Assembly: GCA_963772935.1 (NCBI GenBank)
Contig: CAVYZK010000009.1
Span: forward strand, 930,001 to 994,000
Direction of reading: 5' to 3'
From: JANNNF01 sp963772935
Lineage (GTDB): Bacteria; Pseudomonadota; Alphaproteobacteria; Rhodobacterales; Rhodobacteraceae
DNA length: 64,000 nt
The position numbers and the translations under genes were made by a program. Under the pieces are notes generated by a model. The model was not told the DNA's origin. It saw only the letters and a list, made by a program, of their open reading frames with translations, and did not search any database. Of the stretch, positions 1-10,085 are shown in pieces; within the stretch, counting starts at the first letter, position 1; the number at the start of each line of letters is the position of its first letter.

Positions 1-1
1 C

Positions 2-1006
2 GCCGTGGCCTTTGCCTGCGCCGATGGCAGCATCCATCTTGCCGCGACGGCAGACAAGGAAGCGTCCAACAGCCGCATCCGGCGCGCGGTGGATACCGCC
101 CGCGTCACCATCGCACCGCGCAACAAAGCCCCTGCCCCGCTGAAGCCCGCCGATTTTACCGATGGTCGCAGCTCGGCTGTGGTGGCGCAGGGGCCGCGCA
201 ATTTCGCCTTTGCCAAGGCCAATGGCCGCATCAACACCCTTACCCCCGGCGGCATTGCGGTGCATCTGCCCGCACGGGCCACGGGGCCGGTCACGACGGT
301 CGCCGCGACATCGGACGGCGCGTTGCTGGCCTATGCCTGCGGTGACACGATGTATCTGACGGCACGGGACGCCGACGCGAAACAGCACTTTGTCGCCCCC
401 GGCCGGATCGGCGGGCTGGCGTTTTCACCCGATGACACGGTGCTGGCCATAGCACATGACTGGGGACTGACCCTGTGGACCGTGACGGACAGCGGAGCTC
501 GGGTCCGGACCATCCCGTTGCGCGGCCAGCCGACGGCTGTTGTCTGGCGCACTGACGGGGCATGGATGTCGGTCTGTCTGGGCGCGGACGGGTTTTGCGC
601 CATCAATCTGGCGCAGGATGCGGTCTTCCCGCAGCGCAACTTTCCGTCCCCGGTCAACTCTGTGGCGTTTGGCTATGCGACCGGGTCCGTCGTGGCCGCC
701 GGGGCCTTCCGGGTGGCGGCGTGGCGGCTGGAGGATCAGCAGCCGATTCAGTCGGGCAAGGCCGGGCTGGTGCTGATCAACGCCATAGCCACCTGCCCCC
801 GCCGCAATCTGGTGGCCGTGGGCTATGCCAACGGGCTGCTGAGCCTTGCCGAAATTGGCCATCCGTCCGAGATTTTGCTGCGCGAAGACACCGGCGCGGG
901 GGTCACCGCGATGGCGTGGTCGGGCTGCGGCACCTATCTGGCCGTGGCCGGGGCCGATGGATCGGCCGCTTTGGTAGATTTTCCCGACAGCATGTTCAAA
1001 TCCTGA
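2..1006 (+). CDS. WD40 repeat protein, 5' end cut by the window
   Basis: A frame open from the window edge encodes at least 333 residues. Several beta-propeller style strands are visible, for example AFSPDDTVLAIAHDWGLTLW near residue 150 and AMAWSGCGTYLAVAGADGS near the C-terminus; these are typical WD40 blades with degenerate WD dipeptides. A GTG at 5 could serve as start, but the frame continues to the edge and the first residues already look like the end of a blade, so the true start is probably upstream. WD40 propellers are protein-interaction scaffolds and no partner can be inferred here. A 72-residue gene follows 11 bases later. Confidence 0.8.
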   Translation, partial: AVAFACADGSIHLAATADKEASNSRIRRAVDTARVTIAPRNKAPAPLKPADFTDGRSSAVVAQGPRNFAFAKANGRINTLTPGGIAVHLPARATGPVTTVAATSDGALLAYACGDTMYLTARDADAKQHFVAPGRIGGLAFSPDDTVLAIAHDWGLTLWTVTDSGARVRTIPLRGQPTAVVWRTDGAWMSVCLGADGFCAINLAQDAVFPQRNFPSPVNSVAFGYATGSVVAAGAFRVAAWRLEDQQPIQSGKAGLVLINAIATCPRRNLVAVGYANGLLSLAEIGHPSEILLREDTGAGVTAMAWSGCGTYLAVAGADGSAALVDFPDSMFKS

Positions 1007-1017
1007 AAGGCCGCATC

Positions 1018-1236
1018 ATGCCCCCTAACGTCTCCGCCGAACTGACCGCCGAAGAACAAAGCAAGGATGCCTTCTTTCAGCGCATCGCCCTGATCGGCGA
1101 GGAAATGATCGCAGCCCATGGCCGCGAATTTGCCACCGGGGCTTTTGTCCTTGCCGCCCGCTGGATCAGCGAAGGCCGGATGGGGGCCAAGGTTGCCGCC
1201 CCGTCGCAAACCCAAACCGCCCCGCGCCCAAGCTGA
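1018..1236 (+). CDS. small conserved hypothetical protein, 72 aa
   Basis: An ATG 11 bases after the WD40 stop opens a 72-residue frame. The product starts MPPNVSAELTAEEQSKDAF and is acidic and helical in the N-terminal half, with a conserved-looking core GEEMIAAHGREFATGAFVLA and a Pro/Thr/Gln-rich tail. It has no signal peptide or membrane segment. Close spacing suggests co-transcription with the WD40 gene. I do not recognise a family with certainty. A longer frame exists upstream but only overlaps the WD40 gene. Confidence 0.65.
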   Translation: MPPNVSAELTAEEQSKDAFFQRIALIGEEMIAAHGREFATGAFVLAARWISEGRMGAKVAAPSQTQTAPRPS

Positions 1237-1381
1237 CCTGTACCCTGTAACGGTTCGTTACACGCACAGGCACCCAACACGGGTTTTGAAATGACATGCC
1301 GCAGAATCGGCAGCCTGTGTTAGTTTTTCACTTTCGCTGCGACAAAACGACACCGCAGCGAATATCAAGGAGTGTGCCCGC

Positions 1382-1858
1382 TTGGACATCCATTCTCGAA
1401 AAAGTGGCCCGCGTGCGGAAGACGCTCAGGCAAAGCAGCATCTGCAACGCAACTGGGGCACCATCGAAAAGCTGGCCGATACGTTAAGCGGGGGGAAATA
1501 TTCGGCGGACAAGGCCAAAAAGGCGGCATCCCCGCCGCAGGCGCAGGGTTTGATCATCGTCGATCAGGCCCGCCCGCGCGTGGCGGATGTGCCCGTGCCC
1601 TATCTGCGGATCAGCTCCAATGGCCGCGTGGTGATCGCCGATACCAGTTCCAGTATCCAGTTGCATTTTGTGGGAGAGCTGAAGCGCCTTGATGGACAGG
1701 TGCGTTTTGTGATTGCCACCGCTGACAATGGCTATTTGTCACCGCTGGAGCCTGCTTTGCACGACAAGATCGCTGATCTTGCGGACCGGGTAGTGAACCG
1801 GGCCTATTCCGAAGACGATCTGGCAGAGGATATAAAATCCCGCCTTTCGATCGCCTGA
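1382..1858 (+). CDS. conserved hypothetical protein, TTG start
   Basis: A 158-residue protein. The best start is TTG at 1382, because AAGGAG at 1367-1372 lies nine bases upstream and no ATG or GTG fits the frame. The N-terminal third is basic and charged (MDIHSRKSGPRAEDAQAKQH). The C-terminal two thirds (about residues 60-150) look like a compact beta-rich domain, VPYLRISSNGRVVIADTSSS followed by a helix with DKIADLADRVVNRAYSEDD. No transmembrane segment. It precedes the AcoR-like regulator by 99 bases on the same strand. No family recognised; function unknown. Confidence 0.7.
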   Translation: MDIHSRKSGPRAEDAQAKQHLQRNWGTIEKLADTLSGGKYSADKAKKAASPPQAQGLIIVDQARPRVADVPVPYLRISSNGRVVIADTSSSIQLHFVGELKRLDGQVRFVIATADNGYLSPLEPALHDKIADLADRVVNRAYSEDDLAEDIKSRLSIA

Positions 1859-1957
1859 CGCAGACCACGAACGACCAGCCCTTGGGGACCGAAGCCCCAG
1901 CCAGACGAACGCAGCGTTTGCCCGGAAACGACGATTAAATCCACGGGAGGGGATTTA

Positions 1958-3973
1958 ATGATGAGTTCAAATCAACGCGCCCATCCCGCGCAATCCCGTC
2001 TTGGGTTTGATTTCGCCGATGTAGATCCGCGCGAAACGTCCAAGGCATGGAGCCGGTTTCTGGCCAACCGCAATGCCCCCAGCCTGCCGCTGACCGGGGT
2101 GCGGTCGGTGATCTATCAATCCTGGGTGCGCAGCAACACCACAGGCATCAAGCCCGAACAGTTTGCCGCCCCCTCGCTGGAACGCAACGCGCCGATCAGC
2201 AAATCCACCTATGACCACGCCGAATTACGCCGCGCCACCCGGGCATCCCTGACCCAGATCGGCGAATTGCTGTCGGGGGCCGAAGCCATGCTGATCCTGA
2301 CCGACGCCGATGGGGTGATCCTTGAAACAGTCGGCGACAATTCCACCCTCACCAAGGCCAGCAAGATCAATCTCAGCGTCGGCGGATTATGGAGCGAACA
2401 TGCCTCTGGCACCAACGGCATTGGCACGGCGCTTTGGGCGGGCCAGCCGGTCTATGTGCATGGAGAGGAACATTTCTGCGAAGGCATGAAGGCGTGGAGC
2501 TGTGCTGCGGCCCCGATCCGCGACCCGATTGACCGCAGCATCGTGGGCGTCATCAATCTGTCTGGCCTGACGCGCATCTTTCAAAAGCACAATGCTGCCT
2601 TTGCCGCCACTGTGGCGCGCGATATCGAAATGGCGTTGGAGCATGAACAGTTCTTGCTGAACGGTCGTCTGATGGCCGCGATTGAGGGGTGCTCTCCCAC
2701 CCGCAACGATGAACCTGTCGAAGGGCTGGCGATTGTTGACCGGTTTGGCCGCATGATCTTTAACCGCAACTCGGGCTTGGATGTGGGGCGGTCGGACCGC
2801 GACCTTGGTCTTGGCGCGCGGTTTCTGGACCTGCGTGACGGGCTGACCGAGGAAAAGATTCTGGCCGCCCTTCCGACAGAACACCGCTGCCGCGATATCC
2901 GCCTGATTGATCTGGACGGCGATGTGAAAGGCGCGGCGCTTGTGTTTGAAGCCGCCCATCCGTCGTATCGCCGCAGCATCCCGCCCCCCGTCGTGTCTCT
3001 GCCGGGGGTGGCCATCGCGGGGTCCGATCTGGTGATCATCGGCCAAAGCGAGGCGATTCTGGATGCGCTGGATGTGGCCAACCGGGTGGCCGGGGCCAAC
3101 GCGCCAGTGCTGATCGAAGGCCAGACCGGGGTCGGCAAGGAACTGTTTGCCCGCCTGATCCATTCACGGATGGATGCGGGCAACAGCCACCCGTTCAGCG
3201 CCATAAACTGCGGTGCCATCACCCCGCATCTGATGGGCGAAGGCGTGCTGAGGCCCTTGGCGGAACGCCCCGCTGGCCCGATCTGTCTGGACGAGATTGG
3301 CGAACTGCCCGCCGATGTGCAGCCATTCTTGCTGCGCGTGCTGGAAGAACGGCTGACAGGCCTGCACGGCCCGGACCAACCCGAACCGTCCTTGCGGGTG
3401 TTGTCGCTGACCAACCGGGTGCTGCTGGATGAAGTGGCCGCTGGCCGCTTTCGTCGTGATCTCTTTTACCGGCTTAGCACCATCATCCTGAAAATACCGC
3501 CGCTCAAGGCGCGGGGCGAGGATGTCCTGCTGATCGCCGAGCATTACAACCGCAAGATTGCCGGGCAAACCGGGCGGGACATTCTGATCCTCGGGTCAGA
3601 TGTGGAGGACGCGCTGATGGCCCATGCGTGGCCCGGCAATGTGCGCGAATTGCGCAATGTGATCTCGGGGCTGCATTTCCTGACCAAGTCGCGGGTGGTG
3701 ACTTTGGCCGATCTGCCGCATGACATTACCACCCCCACCCCGCTCGACCCGGCGCAAGGCAGCCTTGACCACGATCAGGATCAGCGTCTGGCACGTGCCT
3801 TGTCGCTGAAACATGCTGAAGTGATCCTGATCGAAAACTCGCTGGTCAATCATAACGGCAATATCAGCAAGGCAGCCCTCGCCCTCGGAATCTCCCGCCC
3901 GACCCTTTATCGCAAGATTCAGGCCCTGGGCATCAGGGGCGGCACAGGCGACGGGGCTGACAAAGACGGCTGA
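1958..3973 (+). CDS. AcoR-family enhancer-binding-like regulator without GAFTGA loop
   Basis: A 671-residue regulator. Residues about 85-235 are a GAF-like sensor (LTDADGVILE, then SEHASGTNGIGTAL, the AcoR hallmark). Residues about 350-600 are an AAA+ domain with Walker A GQTGVGKE (near 386) and Walker B ICLDEIGELP. The C-terminal Fis-type helix-turn-helix is ISKAALALGISRPTLYRKI (about 635-655). The segment between Walker A and B, which should carry ESELFG...GAFTGA, is deleted and reads LMGEGVLRPLAERPAGP. GAFTGA contacts sigma-54, so this protein probably cannot activate sigma-54 polymerase. Like other family members lacking the loop it may act with sigma-70 or as a repressor (inference). It lies 120 bases upstream of cydA on the same strand, which suggests but does not prove that it controls the oxidase. 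A second ATG is at 1961. Confidence 0.9.
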   Translation: MMSSNQRAHPAQSRLGFDFADVDPRETSKAWSRFLANRNAPSLPLTGVRSVIYQSWVRSNTTGIKPEQFAAPSLERNAPISKSTYDHAELRRATRASLTQIGELLSGAEAMLILTDADGVILETVGDNSTLTKASKINLSVGGLWSEHASGTNGIGTALWAGQPVYVHGEEHFCEGMKAWSCAAAPIRDPIDRSIVGVINLSGLTRIFQKHNAAFAATVARDIEMALEHEQFLLNGRLMAAIEGCSPTRNDEPVEGLAIVDRFGRMIFNRNSGLDVGRSDRDLGLGARFLDLRDGLTEEKILAALPTEHRCRDIRLIDLDGDVKGAALVFEAAHPSYRRSIPPPVVSLPGVAIAGSDLVIIGQSEAILDALDVANRVAGANAPVLIEGQTGVGKELFARLIHSRMDAGNSHPFSAINCGAITPHLMGEGVLRPLAERPAGPICLDEIGELPADVQPFLLRVLEERLTGLHGPDQPEPSLRVLSLTNRVLLDEVAAGRFRRDLFYRLSTIILKIPPLKARGEDVLLIAEHYNRKIAGQTGRDILILGSDVEDALMAHAWPGNVRELRNVISGLHFLTKSRVVTLADLPHDITTPTPLDPAQGSLDHDQDQRLARALSLKHAEVILIENSLVNHNGNISKAALALGISRPTLYRKIQALGIRGGTGDGADKDG

Positions 3974-4093
3974 TCCTGACGGCGGATTTGCCGCAGCGCC
4001 AGTTCTTGGCGATTTGCCTCAAGAGGCGCTATTTATGGGCAACCTTGACGCGCAGCCTCGCCCGTCATGCCACCGCCCATACGGAGACTGCCA

Positions 4094-5509
4094 ATGTCCT
4101 CCCTCGACCCGATCTTGCTGGCGCGGATGCAGTTTGCTTTCACCATGTCGTTCCACATCATCTTTCCGGCCTTTTCCATCGGCCTCGCCAGTTACTTGGC
4201 GATGCTGGAGGCCCGCTGGCTGATGACGGGGCGTGAGGTTTACCTCAACCTGTTCAAATACTGGCTGAAGATCTTTGCCGTCGCCTTCGGCATGGGCGTC
4301 GTTTCAGGCATCGTCATGTCCTATCAATTCGGCACCAACTGGTCGGTATTTTCCGACAAGGCAGGGCCGGTGATCGGCCCCCTGATGGCCTATGAGGTGA
4401 TGTCGGCGTTTTTCCTTGAGGCCGGTTTTCTGGGCGTCATGTTGTTTGGCATGAACCGGGTCGGCAAGGGGTTGCACTTTTTCGCCACCCTGATGGTGGC
4501 GCTTGGCACCTTCATGTCGGCGTTCTGGATCTTGTCAGTGAACAGTTGGATGCAGACCCCGCAAGGGTACAGCATCAATGACGTGGGCCAGTTTGTGCCC
4601 GAGGATTGGTGGGCCATCGTCTTCAACCCGTCCTTGCCCTACCGATTGGTGCATATGCTGCTGGCGGCGTATCTGACCACGGCATTGGTGGTCGGGGCGG
4701 TTGGTGCCTATCACCACCTGCGGGCCCGGGCGAATGCGGAAAGCCGCAAGATGTTTTCCATGGCGATGTGGATGCTGGTGATCGTCGCACCCTTGCAAAT
4801 TCTGGCGGGCGACATGCACGGGCTGAACACGCTGGAACATCAGCCCGCCAAAGTCATGGCGATGGAGGGGCACTTTGAAAGCCACCCCGACGGTGCCCCG
4901 CTGATCCTGTTCGGCCTGCCCGATCAGGCGGCGGGAGTTGTGCGCTATGCCATTGAGATTCCAAAGCTGTCCTCACTGATCCTGAAGCATGACCTGAACG
5001 CACCATTGGCCGGGCTTGATACCATCCCGCGCGAAAACTGGCCCCCGGTGCCGGTGGTTTTCTGGTCGTTCCGGGTGATGATCGGCCTTGGTTTTGCCAT
5101 GCTGGCCTTGGGGGTATGGAGCGCGGCTGCCCGCTTTCGCGGCACCCTGCACCTGTCGCGCCCCTTGCACGTCATGGCGCTGGTGATGGGGCCAGCCGGA
5201 TTTGTCGCCGTGCTGGCCGGGTGGATTACGACCGAGGTGGGCCGCCAGCCCTTTACCATCTACGGGTTGCTGCGCACCGGCGACAGCGCCTCACCCCTTG
5301 CCGCGCCAGCCATCGCGGCCTCGCTGATTGCCTTCATCGTCGTCTACGCCATCGTGTTTGCGTCAGGCGTGTTCTACATGCTACGGCTGATGGGCAAAGC
5401 GCCGCATCCGGGCGAAACCGGACTGGTGGAAGGCGACCCCGTGCGCGCCGCGGGCCTGACAGCGGCCCCCGCGATGGACCCGGATTTTCTTGATCCCACA
5501 GCGACGTGA
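4094..5509 (+). CDS. cydA: cytochrome bd/CIO ubiquinol oxidase subunit I
   Basis: A 471-residue haem-bearing subunit of a bd-type quinol oxidase, which reduces oxygen to water without pumping protons. The start at 4094 gives MSSLDPILLARMQFAFTMSF with GGAG about 8 bases upstream; a start at 4067 would add a short unconserved extension. Visible hallmarks: His in SFHIIFPAFSIG, paired acids in YEVMSAFFLEAGF, His in RLVHMLLAAYL, Q-loop residues EHQPAKVMAMEG, Met in FWSFRVM, and GWITTEVGRQP near the end. The Q loop is short, as in the cyanide-insensitive (CIO) subfamily. It sits 12 bases before cydB, with an RBS between them. Confidence 0.95.
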   Translation: MSSLDPILLARMQFAFTMSFHIIFPAFSIGLASYLAMLEARWLMTGREVYLNLFKYWLKIFAVAFGMGVVSGIVMSYQFGTNWSVFSDKAGPVIGPLMAYEVMSAFFLEAGFLGVMLFGMNRVGKGLHFFATLMVALGTFMSAFWILSVNSWMQTPQGYSINDVGQFVPEDWWAIVFNPSLPYRLVHMLLAAYLTTALVVGAVGAYHHLRARANAESRKMFSMAMWMLVIVAPLQILAGDMHGLNTLEHQPAKVMAMEGHFESHPDGAPLILFGLPDQAAGVVRYAIEIPKLSSLILKHDLNAPLAGLDTIPRENWPPVPVVFWSFRVMIGLGFAMLALGVWSAAARFRGTLHLSRPLHVMALVMGPAGFVAVLAGWITTEVGRQPFTIYGLLRTGDSASPLAAPAIAASLIAFIVVYAIVFASGVFYMLRLMGKAPHPGETGLVEGDPVRAAGLTAAPAMDPDFLDPTAT

Positions 5510-5521
5510 AGGAGGGGCATC

Positions 5522-6532
5522 ATGACCTATACCTATGATCTTGCGACGCTTCTGGCCTTTGTCGTCGCCTTTTCGGTCTTCACCTATGTGATGCTGGACG
5601 GATTCGATCTGGGGGTGGCGCTGTTGTTCCCGTTCTTTCCCGAACGCCATGACCGTGATGTGATGATGAACACTGTGGCCCCGGTGTGGGATGGCAACGA
5701 AACATGGCTGGTGCTGGGCGGGGGCGCGCTGTTTGCGGCCTTTCCATTGGCCTATGCGGTGCTGATGCCTGCGCTATACGCCCCTATCATCGCGATGTTG
5801 CTGGGACTGGTGTTTCGCGGTGTGGCGTTTGAGTTTCGCTGGCGCACGGAACGGGGCAAATACCTGTGGGACGCGGCTTTTGCGGGCGGGTCGCTGGTTG
5901 CGGCCTTTGCCCAGGGCGTGGCCCTTGGGGCCATTCTGCAAGGCATCCCGGTTGAGGGGCGCGCCTATGCGGGTGGCTGGTGGGATTGGCTGACCCCGTT
6001 CAGCCTGTTGACCGGAGCCGCCGTTGTGGTCGGCTACGCCCTGCTGGGGGCCACGTGGCTGGTGATGAAAACCGGGGGGCTGTTGCAGGACCGCGCCTTC
6101 ACCCTGTCGCGCGTCACGGCCTTGGCGACATTGGCCTTCATTGCGGTGGTCAGCCTTGCCACCCCGTTTCTGGAAACCGCCTATTACCAGAACTGGCTGG
6201 TCTGGCCGCGCATCCTGCTGACTGCGCCTGTGCCCTTGGCCGTTGCTGTGGTCGCGTTCTTCTTGCTGCGTGCGCTGTCACTGCGGCGGGACGCCCTGCC
6301 CTTCGTGCTGGCGCTGACCCTGTTTGCGCTGTGCTTTGTCGGCCTTGGCGTGTCGATGTTCCCCTATATCATCCCTGGCAGCGTCACCATTTGGCAGGCC
6401 GCAGCGCCCGACAAAAGCCTGACCTTCATCCTGTTCGGCGTGTCGATCCTGATCCCGGTGATCCTGATCTACACCGCCTATTCCTACTGGGTGTTTCGCG
6501 GCAAGATCGACCCGGATGCGGGGTATCACTGA
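5522..6532 (+). CDS. cydB: cytochrome bd/CIO ubiquinol oxidase subunit II
   Basis: A 336-residue integral membrane subunit II of the bd-type oxidase, with about eight hydrophobic segments. The N-terminus reads MTYTYDLATLLAFVVAFSVF and is followed by YVMLDGFDLGVALLFPF. WDGNETWLVLGGGALFAAFP (about residue 58 on) is the family signature. AAGGAGG sits 6-12 bases upstream of the ATG, a strong ribosome-binding site. The C-terminus ends with the family-typical FPYIIPGSVTIWQAA and an aromatic last helix. Its stop codon overlaps the next small gene, so CydB and the small subunit are probably translationally coupled. Confidence 0.95.
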   Translation: MTYTYDLATLLAFVVAFSVFTYVMLDGFDLGVALLFPFFPERHDRDVMMNTVAPVWDGNETWLVLGGGALFAAFPLAYAVLMPALYAPIIAMLLGLVFRGVAFEFRWRTERGKYLWDAAFAGGSLVAAFAQGVALGAILQGIPVEGRAYAGGWWDWLTPFSLLTGAAVVVGYALLGATWLVMKTGGLLQDRAFTLSRVTALATLAFIAVVSLATPFLETAYYQNWLVWPRILLTAPVPLAVAVVAFFLLRALSLRRDALPFVLALTLFALCFVGLGVSMFPYIIPGSVTIWQAAAPDKSLTFILFGVSILIPVILIYTAYSYWVFRGKIDPDAGYH

Positions 6533-6627
6533 TGCCAAAGCGCTTGTTGTGGTTCGTGGGGCTATGGGCAGGCGGTGTGGCCGCCACCGCCGTTGTCGCC
6601 TACGGCTTGCGATTGTGGATCATGTAA
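6532..6627 (+). CDS. DUF2474-type small oxidase-associated membrane protein, 31 aa
   Basis: A very small gene whose ATG shares its first base with the TGA of cydB (TGATG). It encodes 31 residues: a basic start MPKRLLWFVGLWAGGVAA, one transmembrane helix, and YGLRLWIM at the end. This size, the single helix and the place directly after cydB match the DUF2474 proteins found behind CIO-type oxidase operons, the counterpart of CydX in E. coli, which stabilises the complex. Function is by analogy. It is easily missed in annotation because of its size. Confidence 0.8.
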   Translation: MPKRLLWFVGLWAGGVAATAVVAYGLRLWIM

Positions 6628-6784
6628 GGTTGGCACGCCGCAAACCCGATACGCCCAAAAATAAGGCACAAGGCGAAAATTTTCGCGATGCTGTCCCCAT
6701 CACCCGCCCGTTGCGCACAAGCCTATGGCGCTGCGGGGGATGCTATGGAACACATGAACACCAGCCCTAACCAGAAGTGATCGT
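6628..6784. other. intergenic region after the cyd operon with a 14-base palindrome
   Basis: 157 bases without a gene. It contains the perfect palindrome GCGAAAATTTTCGC at 6673-6686. No T-run follows, so it is not a classical terminator; it could be a protein-binding site for the next operon. Nothing else is recognisable. Confidence 0.4.
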
Positions 6785-9700
6785 ATGTCCATTCTCGCCA
6801 GCATCCATCACCTGACGCACTACAAATACGACCGCCCCGTGACCCTTGGCCCGCAGGTCATCCGCCTGCGCCCGGCACCCCACAGCCGCACACGGGTGGT
6901 GTCGCATTCGCTGAAGGTGACGCCCGCCGATCACTTTGTGAACTATCAGCAAGACCCCTATGGCAACTGGCTGGCACGTTTCGTATTCCCCAACCCGGTC
7001 AATGAGTTGAAGATCGAAGTTGATCTGACCGCCGACATGACCGTCTACAACCCCTTCGACTTTTTTGTCGAGGATAGCGCCGAGACATGGCCGTTTGAGT
7101 ACCCCGAGGACATTGCCGAGGATCTGACGATCTACCGCGCCTGCGACCCTGCCGGGCCGCTGTTGCAGCAGTTCGTCAATTCCATCGACCGCACGCCCAT
7201 TCGCACCGTTGATTTCATCGTCGGCCTGAATGCGCAGGTGGCGGGCAAGGTGGGCTATCTGATCCGCATGGAACCGGGGGTGCAGACGCCGGAAGAAACC
7301 CTGACCATCGGGTCAGGATCGTGCCGCGATTCCAGTTGGTTGCTGGTCAACACCCTGCGCCATCTGGGCTTTGCCGCGCGGTTCGTGTCGGGCTATCTGA
7401 TCCAGTTGAAGCCCGACCTGACCGCTATTGACGGCCCTGCCGGGGCGACGCATGACTTCACCGACCTGCACGCGTGGTGCGAGGTTTACCTTCCCGGTGC
7501 GGGCTGGATCGGGCTGGACCCCACCTCTGGCCTGTTGACCGGCGAGTCGCACATCCCGCTTGCCGCCACGCCTCATTTCCGCAATGCCGCCCCGATTTCC
7601 GGCATGGCAAGCTATGCGGAAACCACCTTTGATTTTGATATGTCGGTGGCCCGCACGGCCGAACACCCTCGCATCACCAAGCCGTTTTCCGACGCCGCAT
7701 GGGCCGATCTGAACGCCCTTGGCCACAAGGTGGACGCAGCTTTGGCAGCGGGCGACGTGCGCCTGACCATGGGCGGCGAGCCGACCTTCGTGTCGATCGA
7801 CGATTTTGAGGCTGGCGAATGGAACACCGACGCCGTCGGCCCCACCAAACGCATCTTTGCCGACGCCCTGATCCGCCGCCTGCAAGCCAAGTTCGCGCCG
7901 GGCGGGTTTCTGCATTACGGTCAGGGCAAGTGGTATCCCGGCGAGACCCTGCCGCGCTGGACGTTCTCCCTGTATTGGCGGCGCGATGGCAAGCCGATCT
8001 GGCACAATCCTGACCTGATCGCGGCGGAAGTCACTGGCAAGGTCGCGACCAAGGCCCAAGCGGAAACCTTGTTGAAGAACATCGCGCAAACCCTTGGGGT
8101 GCCGGATGAAAACGTGCTGCCCGCCTTTGAGGATCCCGCCGAATGGATCGTCAAGGAAGGCAATCTGCCCGAAAACGTGACGCCCGAAAATTCCAAGCTG
8201 AAAGATGCCGAGGAACGCAACCGCATCGCCCGCGTCTTTGCGCGGGGCCTGACGGAACCCTCGGGCTATGTGTTGCCAGTGCAGCGCTGGCAATCGCAGG
8301 CGGCGAAAACCTGGGTGTCGGAAAAATGGTCAATGCGGCGCGGGCATCTGTTCCTTGTGCCGGGGGACAGCCCGGTCGGCTACCGCCTGCCGCTGGGGTC
8401 GCTGCCGCATGTGCCCGCCGCCAGCTACCCCCATATCCACCCCGCCGACCCGTTTGAGGAACGCGGCGATCTGGCCGACCACGCGCCGCAGGCCGTGTCC
8501 AGCTTTACCGCGCTGACCCCGTGCAGGCCCGCGCCGAGCAGGTGATTTCCGACCTTGCAGGGTCCGTCCGCACCGCCATTTCGGTGGAACCGCGCGACGG
8601 GCGTTTGTGCGTGTTCATGCCCCCGGTGGAACGGGTGGAGGATTACCTTGATCTGGTCGCCGCGGCCGAAACCGCCGCCCGCACCATCGGCCTGCCGGTG
8701 CATATCGAAGGCTACGGCCCTCCGAACGACCCCCGCCTGAACGTGATCCGCGTCGCCCCCGACCCCGGCGTGATCGAGGTGAACATCCACCCCGCGCACA
8801 ATTGGGGCGAAGTGGTCGCCACGACCGAGGCGGTGTATGAGGAGGCACGTCAGTTGCGCCTTGGCGCCGACAAGTTCATGGTCGATGGCAAGCACACCGG
8901 CACCGGCGGCGGCAACCATGTGGTGGTGGGCGGCGTCACCCCCGCCGACAGCCCCTTCCTGCGCCGCCCCGATCTGCTGGCGAGCCTCGTCCTCTACTGG
9001 CAGCGCCACCCCAGCCTGTCCTACCTGTTTTCCGGCCTGTTCATCGGCCCGACAAGCCAAGCCCCGCGCATTGACGAAGCGCGGATGGATGCGTTGTATG
9101 AGCTGGAAATCGCCCTTGCGCAGGTGCCGATGCCCGGCGCAGGCGCTGCCCCGCCACCATGGCTGGTGGACCGCCTGTTCCGCAACCTGCTGGTCGATGT
9201 CACCGGCAACACCCACCGGGCCGAGATCTGTATCGACAAGCTATACTCGCCCGATGGTCCCACCGGGCGTTTGGGGCTGGTGGAGTTTCGCGGGTTCGAG
9301 ATGCCGCCAAACCCCCGCATGAGCCTCGCCCAGCAACTGCTGATCCGCGCCATCATCGCCCGCATGTGGGCCGCCCCCATCAAGGGCAACCTGACCCGTT
9401 GGGGCACCACGCTGTTTGACCGCTTCATGCTGCCGCATTTCGTGTGGACCGATTTTCTGGATGTGCTGACCGACCTGCGCGCCCATGGCTTTGATCTGTC
9501 GCCCGACTGGTTCAAGGCGCAATCCGAGTTCCGCTTTCCCTTCTGCGGCGAGGTCGAGGTGGAAGGCGTCAAGCTGGAACTGCGTCAGGCGCTGGAGCCT
9601 TGGCATGTGATGGGCGAAACCGGGGCCATCGGCGGCACTGTGCGCTACACCGACAGTTCGGTGGAACGCCTGCAAGCCACCCTGACGGCGGGTGATCCGG

Positions 9701-10080
9701 ACCGTTATGTCGTGACCTGCAACAAGCGCCGGTTGCCGCTGCAAAAGGCGGGGTCCGGGGTTTCGGTGGCAGGGGTGCGCTACAAGGCATGGCAACCGCC
9801 CTTGGCCTTGCATCCGGTATTGCCCGTAAACGCCCCGCTTACCTTTGACATCTACGATACCTGGACGGGCCGCGCGCTTGGCGGCTGCACCTATCACGTC
9901 AAACACCCCGGGGGGCGCAGCTATGACACCTTCCCCGTCAACGGGAACGAGGCCGAGGCGCGGCGTCTGTCGCGGTTTGAACCGTTCGGGCATACGGGCG
10001 GCTTCTATGACCCGGTTGCGGAAACCCCGCACCCCGAGTTTCCGATGACGCTCGACCTGCGCCGCGCCCCCGGTATCTGA
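6785..10080 (+). pseudogene. transglutaminase-like/DUF2126 protein, one frameshift
   Basis: One gene of about 1,098 codons read in two frames. The first part (6785 to about 8515) has a bacterial transglutaminase N-terminal domain and a cysteine-protease-like core with Cys180 in GSGSCRDSSW, His229 in DLHAWCEVYLPGAGW and Asp in GLDPTSG. The DUF2126 region then begins with LTMGGEPTFVSIDD. The second part (from about 8521) continues DUF2126 with FMVDGKHTGTGGGNH and LVEFRGFEMPPNPRMSLAQQ. Adding one C to the four-C run near 8516-8520 joins them as LTPVQARAEQ, so one base is probably missing in a homopolymer. It heads a set with the ATP-grasp/alpha-E and second transglutaminase genes, a widespread set thought to make or modify peptides; the substrate is unknown. 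Confidence 0.85.
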
Positions 10081-10085
10081 CACGC

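Noticed and set aside
3974..4093. FNR box or sigma-54 promoter upstream of cydA
   Set aside because: TTGGCGATTTGCCTCAA is too far from TTGATnnnnATCAA, and no GG-N10-GC promoter with good flanks is present.
4067..4093. Upstream ATG as the cydA start
   Set aside because: Adds MPPPIRRLP, which is not seen in the family; the ATG at 4094 has GGAG upstream.
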